Of a stretch of DNA of 64,000 nucleotides, positions 57,466-64,000 are shown piece by piece; position 1 is the stretch's first letter; each line of letters begins with the position of its first letter. The translations under genes and the position numbers were made by a program. Under the pieces are notes generated by a model. That model was not told where the DNA came from, searched no databases, and was given only the letters and a program-made list of their open reading frames with translations. Location: the NCBI RefSeq assembly GCF_001659605.2, contig NC_035174.2:26919027-26983026 (forward strand), written 5' to 3'. The DNA is from Manihot esculenta. Lineage: Eukaryota > Streptophyta > Magnoliopsida > Malpighiales > Euphorbiaceae.

Positions 57466-57955
57466 TGAAGATCTTAAAAGACCTCCCGGAGCGTGAAGAC
57501 CGGGATCCCCTAGAACTCCCGGGAAAACAAAATAAAAACGGCCGGTGAGGATCTTAAAAGACCTCCCGGAACATGAAGACCGGGATCCCCTAGAACTCCC
57601 GGAAAAATAAAGAAGACCGGGATCCCCTAGAACTCCCGGGAAAACAAAATAAAAACAGCCGGTAAGGATCTTAAAAGACCTCCCGGAACATAAAGACCGG
57701 GATCCCCTAGAACTCCCAGAAAAATAAAGAAGACCGGGATCCCCTAGAACTCCCGGGAAAACAAAATAAAAACGGCCGGTGAGGATCTTAAAAGACCTCC
57801 CGGAACATGAAGACCGGGATCCCCTAGAACTCCCGGAAAAATAAAGAAGACCGGGATCCCCTAGAACTCCCGGGAAAACAAAATAAAAACAGCCGGTGAG
57901 GATCTTAAAAGACCTCCCGGAGCATGAAGACCAGGGTTCCCAAGATCTCCTGGCA
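57466..57955 (+). repeat. 117-bp tandem array of element 2
   Basis: About four units with GGCCGGTGAGGATCTTAAAA, GACCTCCCGGAACATGAAG and two copies each of GACCGGGATCCCCTAGAAC. The junction with the 72-bp array falls inside GGTCACCCCGGAACGGCCGG, a string also found (reverse complemented) in element 1. Confidence 0.9.
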
Positions 57956-60545
57956 AGAGAAGACCTCACTGAGGTCCTAGCAAAGGAAGACCTCAATAAG
58001 GTCTTAACAAAGGAAGACCTCAATAAGGTCTTGACAAAAGAAGACCTCACCGAGGTCCTACCAAAAGAAGACCTCACCGAGGTCCTAGCAAAAGAAGACC
58101 TCACTGAGGTCCTAGCAAAGGAAGACCTCAATAAGGTCTTAACAAAGGAAAACCTCAATGAGGTCTTAACAAAGGAAAACCTCAATGAGGTCTTGACAAA
58201 GGAAGACCTCACTAAGGTCTTGACAAAAGAAGACCTCACTGAGGTCCTAGCAAAGGAAGACCTCAATAAGGTCTTAACAAAAGAAGACCTCAATGAGGTC
58301 TTGACAAAGGAAGACCTCAATAAGGTCTTGACAAAAGAAGACCTCACCGAGGTCCCACCAAAAGAAGACCTCACCGAGGTCCTAGCAAAAGAAGACCTCA
58401 CTGAGGTCCTAGCAAAGGAAGACCTCAATAAGGTCTTAACAAAAGAAGACCTCAATAAGGTCTTAACAAAAGAAGACCTCAATGAGGTCTTGACAAAGGA
58501 AGACCTTAATAAGGTCTTAACAAAAGAAGACCTCAATGAGGTCTTGACAAAGGAAGACCTCAAAAAGGTCTTGACAAAAGAAGACCTCACCGAGGTCCTA
58601 CCAAAAGAAGACCTCACCGAGGTCCTAGCAAAAGAAGACCTCACTGAGGTCCTAGCAAAGGAAGACCTCAATAAGGTCTTAACAAAAGAAGACCTCAATA
58701 AGGTCTTAACAAAAGAAGACCTCAATGAGGTCTTGACAAAGGAAGACCTCAATAAGGTCTTGACAAAAGAAGACCTCACTGAGGTCCTAGCAAAGGAAGA
58801 CCTCAATAAGGTCTTAACAAAAGAAGACCTCAATGAGGTCTTGACAAAGGAAGACCTCAATAAGGTCTTGACAAAAGAAGACCTCACCGAGGTCCTACCA
58901 AAAGAAGACCTCACCGAGGTCCTAGCAAAAGAAGACCTCACTGAGGTCCTAGCAAAGGAAGACCTCAATAAGGTCTTAACAAAAGAAGACCTCAATAAGG
59001 TCTTGACAAAGGAAGACCTCAATAAGGTCTTAACAAAAGAAGACCTCACTGAGGTCCTAGCAAAGGAAGACCTCAATAAGGTCTTAACAAAAGAAGACCT
59101 CAATGAGGTCTTGACAAAGGAAGACCTCAAAAAGGTCTTGACAAAAGAAGACCTCACCGAGGTCCTACCAAAAGAAGACCTCACCGAGGTCCTAGCAAAA
59201 GAAGACCTCACTGAGGTCCTAGCAAAGGAAGACCTCAATAAGGTCTTAACAAAAGAAAACCTCAATAAGGTCTTAACAAAAGAAGACCTCAATGAGGTCT
59301 TGACAAAGAAAGACCTCAATAAGGTCTTGACAAAAGAAGACCTCACCGAGGTCCTACCAAAAGAAGACCTCACCGAGGTCCTAGCAAAAGAAGACCTCAC
59401 TGAGGTCCTAGCAAAGGAAGACCTCAATAAGGTCTTAACAAAAGAAGACCTCAATAAGGTCTTAACAAAAGAAGACCTCAATGAGGTCTTGACAAAGGAA
59501 GACCTCAATAAGGTCTTGACAAAAGAAGACCTCACTGAGGTCCTAGCAAAGGAAGACTTCAATAAGGTTTTAACAAAAGAAGACCTCAATGAGGTCTTGA
59601 CAAAGGAAGACCTCAATAAGGTCTTGACAAAAGAAGACCTCACCGAGGTCCTACCAAAAGAAGACCTCACCGAGGTCCTAGCAAAAGAAGACCTCACTGA
59701 GGTCCTAGCAAAGGAAGACCTCAATAAGGTCTTAACAAAAGAAGACCTCAATAAGGTCTTAACAAAAGAATACCTCAATGAGGTCTTGACAAAGGAAGAC
59801 CTCAATAAGGTCTTGACAAAAGAAGACCTCACTGAGGTCCTAGCAAAGGAAGACCTCAATAAGGTCTTAACAAAAGAAGACCTCAATGAGGTCTTGACAA
59901 AGAAAGACCTCAATAAGGTCTTGACAAAAGAAGACCTCACCGAGGTCCTACCAAAAGAAGACCTCACCGAGGTCCTAGCAAAAGAAGACCTCACTGAGGT
60001 CCTAGCAAAGGAAGACCTCAATAAGGTCTTAACAAAAGAAGACCTCAATAAGGTCTTAACAAAAGAAGACCTCAATGAGGTCTTGACAAAGGAAGACCTC
60101 AATAAGGTCTTGACAAAAGAAGACCTCACCGAGGTCCTACCAAAAGAAGACCTCACCGAGGTCCTAGAAAAAGAAGACCTCACTGAGGTCCTAGCAAAGG
60201 AAGACCTCAATAAGGTCTTAACAAAAGAAGATCTCAATAAGGTCTTAACAAAAGAAGACCTCAATGAGGTCTTGACAAAGGAAGACCTCAATAAGGTCTT
60301 GACAAAAGAAGACCTCACTGAGGTCCTAGCAAAGGAAGACCTCAATAAGGTCTTAACAAAAGAAGACCTCAATGAGGTCTTGACAAAGGAAGACCTCAAT
60401 AAGGTCTTGACAAAAGAAGACCTCACCGAGGTCCTACCAAAAGAAGACCTCACCGAGGTCCTAGCAAAAGAAGACCTCAATAAGGTCTCGACAAAGGAAG
60501 ACCTCAATAAGGTCTTGACAAGAGAAGACCTCAAATAAGTTCTTG
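57955..60545 (+). repeat. 27-bp tandem array with higher-order structure (about 96 units)
   Basis: Each 27-bp unit contains a palindromic core of the type GACCTCANTGAGGTC and an AAAGAA linker. In one + strand frame the unit reads EDL(T/N)(E/K)VL(A/T/P)K, open for 880 codons; the minus strand is open for over 1000. Units form higher-order blocks that start with EDLTEVLPK and contain 7, 9, 10 or 11 units (11 units = 297 bp). One-unit changes such as EDF, ENL, KDL and EYL are private to single blocks. No start context or domain supports a real protein. Confidence 0.95.
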
Positions 60546-61015
60546 ACAAGAGAAGACCTCACTGAGGCAGAAGACCTCAATGAGGCAGAAGACCTCAAAG
60601 AGGCAGAAGACCTCAAATGAGGCAGAAGACCTCAATGAGGCAGAAGACCTCAAATGAGGCAGAAGACCTCAATGAGGCAGAAGACCTCAATGAGGCAGAA
60701 GACCTCAAATGAGGCAGAAGACTTCAATGAGGCAGAAGACCTCAATGAGGCAGAAGACCTCAAAGAGGTAGAAGACCTCAAATGAGGCAGAAGTCCCCAA
60801 TGGGGCAGAAGACCTCAATGAGGCAGAAGACCTCAAAGAGGTAGAAGACCTCAAATGAGGCAGAAGACCTCAATGAGGCAGAAGACCTCACTGAGGCAGA
60901 AGACCTCACTGAGGCAGAAGACCTCACTGAGGCAGAAGACCTCAGAAAAGTAGAAGACCTCTCGGAGAGGTAGAAGACCTCATTAAGGTAGAAGACCTCA
61001 CTAAGGTAGAAGGCC
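60546..61015 (+). repeat. 18-20-bp tandem array, derived from the 27-bp repeat
   Basis: Units such as GAAGACCTCAATGAGGCA and variants with AAATGAGGCA repeat about 25 times. The shared GAAGACCTCA core shows these are shortened versions of the 27-bp unit. The array ends at AAGGCCGGCGAAGATCTC, where words of the 117-bp unit reappear. Confidence 0.9.
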
Positions 61016-61652
61016 GGCGAAGATCTCAAAGATCTCCCGGAGCAAAAAATGGCCGGAATCCTCAAGATCATCCGGTGCTACAAGCAAAAACAACTCATAA
61101 GAACACAGTTCTGATCTCACATAAAAGATTGGGGCACGGAACCATAAAAAGCTAAACTCCGACCTCCCAAAGGACCTCGAGTCATCAGGTAGAGAGACTT
61201 TGATCTCACACAACAGCCAAAAGTACCAAAGCACCATGCCAATCTCAAGAAAACGAGCGCAGTACTGGTAAAACCAATAGGCAGACCGAATTAAGGCAAG
61301 GCGATTCTTAAGCAAACTGCATACCAAAATACAAAGCCAAAACAGAGAATCAGGGGCAATCATAAGAGGCACCGACCTCGGGAATTGACCGCTCACACTA
61401 AACCAACTCAGCTGGCCTAGAGAAAGGTCCAGGCAACAAAAAGCCCGCAAAACGCTCGAGAGAAGACAACCCATAAATACTCAAGGGCAAAAAACATACA
61501 CGAGAGTCCGACGCTCAGACAAAAATAATAAAAAGGCAAGAAAGGGATACCTTCGACAAGAACAGTTCTCGGACCACACGGTCATAAATAGAGTTTAAAG
61601 ATTTATCCCCTCACCAGTCATGGAATAACTGCTGAGGAGATAAAGGGGCAAT
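61016..61652. other. Region between the arrays and the 3' LTR of element 2
   Basis: Corresponds in position to the leader of the antisense gene in element 1. On the minus strand, reading in from the LTR, it has TTGCCCCTTTATCTCCTCAG and CAGTTATTCC, like ATTGCCCCTTCACCTTCTC and TAGTTATTGCCCC of element 1. A 157-residue open frame on the minus strand (61001-61474) shows no domain. The antisense gene body seems to have been lost. GAGGAGATAAAGGGGCAAT next to the LTR is the polypurine tract. Confidence 0.5.
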
Positions 61653-62354
61653 TGATGATCGCTGGATTTCTTCACCCCGGTTTAAAAGGCCAGGCCCATG
61701 AAAACAGTCCATGATCCGAAGGCTTCAAAATTTCCTTCGAGAGCCAGGTCCAGCCCGCTCAGTCATAGGGCCGGACTCCGCCTAGACTCCTCAATCAAAC
61801 CGGCCCAAACCTCTCGGCCCAGTAATCAGGCCCTCACCAGGCCCAACTTTAGCCCTACCATTCAACCTAGCCCGGAAAGGGGAAAATGACCAAGATGCCC
61901 CGCTGGTAGGTCCTTCCGCATGCGTATCAGAGGAGAATCATACGTATCAGAGGAGAATTAATGGCCGTTACCCATGGAGCAGGCGCCTGACACATCCGTA
62001 CATACGGAGCTAGGCGACAGAAGACAGCTAGCATTGTGGTAGAGAGACAGATATATATATCACGGTAGAAGCCACGCAGAAGGGGGCTCTCTTCTTTTTC
62101 CTTCTTCTTCCTGGACACCATTTTTATTCTTTCTGTAACCCTTGCCTAAATATACTACTCTGAGCCATAAAATCTGACTTGAGCGTCGGAGGGCCTCTGC
62201 CGGGGCACCCCCGGTAGGCCCCTGACCATTCTTTCTTATTTTACAGGTCCTTTCACCAGATAGAACATGGAGAGACCCATCAGGGAGCCCAACAAGAAAG
62301 GACCCAGAGGAAAACCAGATCTATCATGGACCAGGAAGAGTAAAATATTTATCA
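61653..62354 (+). repeat. 3' LTR of element 2
   Basis: 702 bp, nearly identical to the 5' LTR; differences include CAACTTTAGCC versus CAACTTCAGCC and GAAGAGTAAAAT versus GAAGAGGAAAAT. Followed by target duplication AAATA. Confidence 0.92.
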
Positions 62355-62359
62355 AAATA

Positions 62360-63340
62360 TTTATTATTAATCAATATGGTTAATAAATAGAAAAAATGTT
62401 TGTATTATTCACCCTCCGACATTGGTATAATCATAATTAATTTCTCTTTAATTTTTATAAAATATTAATCTTCTTTTTATTGCTAATACATGTATATTTT
62501 CATATATTTTACATTTTATCAATATTTATTATCATTTAATATTTTACATATCTTTTTAAATTTTATCCAAGTCAATATTATCAATTTTGATGAAAGTTAA
62601 AAATTTACTCATTTCTTGAAATTATTATTCTATCTTTTTTAAAATACCATTTAAATTCTATCTTTTTTAAAATATCATTTAAATCTATAATTTAATTTCT
62701 ATTTTGAATTTTATATAGTCTTACTCGATTTATTTTAATCATAAAATTTATATTTAAATATTTATTATTAATTAATACCGTTAATGGATAGAAAAAAGTG
62801 TGTACTATTCACTCCCCGACGACACTCATGACTCAAAAATTTTGGGATATTACATACATCTATGACTATACATTTTCCACTGGCATCAATAAAATTATCA
62901 AATTACAAGCTCAACTTAGCTACTCATTAATTCATTAGACGAATCAACCTCATATTCATAATAAATATAAATAATTATTTTCTCTTAATTTTCTTTAAAA
63001 ATAATCTAATATATTTATTATAATTATATTATATACCACAAAGGTGTCTTCAAATCCCTTCTCTATCTTAGCTCGAAACCTCTTCCTCCCTCTTTAGGAC
63101 TGCACTAGAGTAATATGGAAAAAAACCATTTTCTTCATTTAGGTAGAGCCACCTCTATTATAGAGGAGAGCCCTATACTCTTTCAATAATACTCTTATAT
63201 ACAGTGTTAGAATTTTTAATTCTAATTTAATTAAAAATCTCATTCAATTTAGAAATAATACATAAATATGAGATTACCCTAATTATAGTTACACTCATTC
63301 ATTCAGGAATAAATCTTTCATTGTAATTAGAAAAAAAAAT
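62360..63340. repeat. Direct repeat B, right part (continuation after element 2)
   Basis: Resumes the sequence interrupted at 46729 and matches 40030-40690 in order: AATATTATCAATTTTGA, AAATACCATTTAAA, then TTCTCTATCTTAG near 63060, ATACTCTTATATACAGTGTTA and ATAATACATAAATATGAGAT. No coding capacity. Confidence 0.45.
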
Positions 63341-64000
63341 ATTATTAAAATTATGAGTTTTCGAGAAATAAATATGAGAAATTGTACCATTACGATTGTA
63401 AGTCACAAATCTAACATCATCGCTTAAAATTATAGTGGAATTTTATGGTAAATTTTTTTTTTCATTTTAAATAAAAGAGTTGATAAGAAACAATCAATTG
63501 AATTAAATTCTTGCAAAATTCTTATTTTCAATAAGGGTAATTCATAAAAATTCATATCCCATTAATTCTGCATTACCTCTAAGCATTCATTCATGTATAA
63601 CTATTATACTACTTGCTCATTTCCATTATAATTGCGTAATTAATTTTGCACTTAGTAAGATGTGAAATTGCTAGAAGTAGCAACAACTAGCCAAATGAAA
63701 CAAGATTTCTAGAGGAGAACAAAATTCAATGAATTCGATCGAATAGGAGTGTCTTGTAGCTATAATTCTTATTTTTTTTGTATAACTAATTTTGTTAGAA
63801 AAATTTAAATGAATTTTTGTAAAATTATACAAGATAAAAAAATTAAATTTCTTTAATTCCAAATAAAATCATTGTTAGAAAAAGAATTTAATTTAAAATT
63901 TTTAATTCTACACGGACGGTATAGGTACAAAATAAAGTAGAAGAAAAATTAATAACTCATTAAGTTGAGTTGGACTTTTACTACTAACTAACTAATAACT
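63341..64000. other. AT-rich tail of the window
   Basis: No gene, RNA or repeat array seen. It contains ordinary AT-rich sequence with short homopolymers. Confidence 0.5.

Larger units (their letters stand above)
46730..62354 (+). mobile_element. Element 2: large non-autonomous relative of element 1
   Basis: Target duplication AAATA (46725-46729 and 62355-62359). LTRs of 703 and 702 bp start TGATGATCGCTGG and end TTTATCA. The primer-binding site is the same as in element 1, and there is a purine-rich tract just before the 3' LTR. Between them lie only a short gag head, repeat-rich unknown sequence, a host-gene-like exon, nested element 3 and a 4-kb tandem array. RT, RNase H and integrase are absent. 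Gag head, primer-binding site, LTR start (also CGCTGGATTTCTTC) and array words place it in the same family as element 1. The LTRs differ by about eight bases by eye. Confidence 0.92.

Noticed and set aside
57896..60538. An 880-residue + strand protein with EDLTEVLAK-type repeats, and a 1033-residue minus strand frame over the same DNA
   Set aside because: Both are forced open by a tandem repeat whose period is a multiple of 3. There is no domain, start context or independent sign of selection.
57955..61015. CRISPR-like array of short direct repeats
   Set aside because: Repeats are contiguous with no unique spacers, there are no cas genes, and the context is a plant retrotransposon.

Overview
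This is plant (dicot) nuclear DNA. It is AT-rich, has introns with GT..AG borders, and holds one recognisable host gene in a mass of transposable elements. The reconstructed protein and the repeat families fit a eudicot; a Euphorbiaceae source is a guess and cannot be settled from the sequence alone. Bases 1-120 look like the 3' end of another gene on the + strand.

The host gene (1771-10530, minus strand) is an aminotransferase of the LL-diaminopimelate aminotransferase family and most resembles ALD1, the plant immune enzyme of pipecolic acid synthesis. Nine coding exons, including one of 26 bp, join in phase with GT..AG borders to give about 440 residues. Its introns carry two MITE-like foldbacks and a complete miniature LTR element (TRIM).

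11.1-25.5 kb is decayed repeat. Two inverted relics carry the same gene type (a plant 'putative gypsy-type transposon' domain). One is split by a 2.1-kb solo LTR with perfect 5-bp target duplications. Further on are a decayed gypsy pol fragment, several terminal-inverted-repeat elements and a tRNA-like SINE head.

25,547-38,936 is a complete 13.4-kb Ty3/gypsy element of the Tat lineage (element 1, minus strand, target duplication CAAAT). Its pol has two RNase H domains and is interrupted by one stop codon; its gag is broken by a small lesion. On the opposite strand it carries an intact three-exon gene for a 968-residue coiled-coil protein.

38.9-46.7 kb and 62.36-64 kb are an AT-rich, largely non-coding tandem repeat landscape. 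Element 2 (46,730-62,354, + strand, target duplication AAATA) is inserted in it. It is a large non-autonomous relative of element 1 that has lost nearly all gag-pol. It has gained a host-gene-like last exon with a poly(A) run, a 4-kb tandem repeat array (27-bp units in higher-order blocks, open in two frames), and a nested Athila-like element (element 3, 49,941-56,660, target duplication ATCAT). The two 1,504-bp LTRs of element 3 differ, by eye, at a single base, so it is the youngest insertion.
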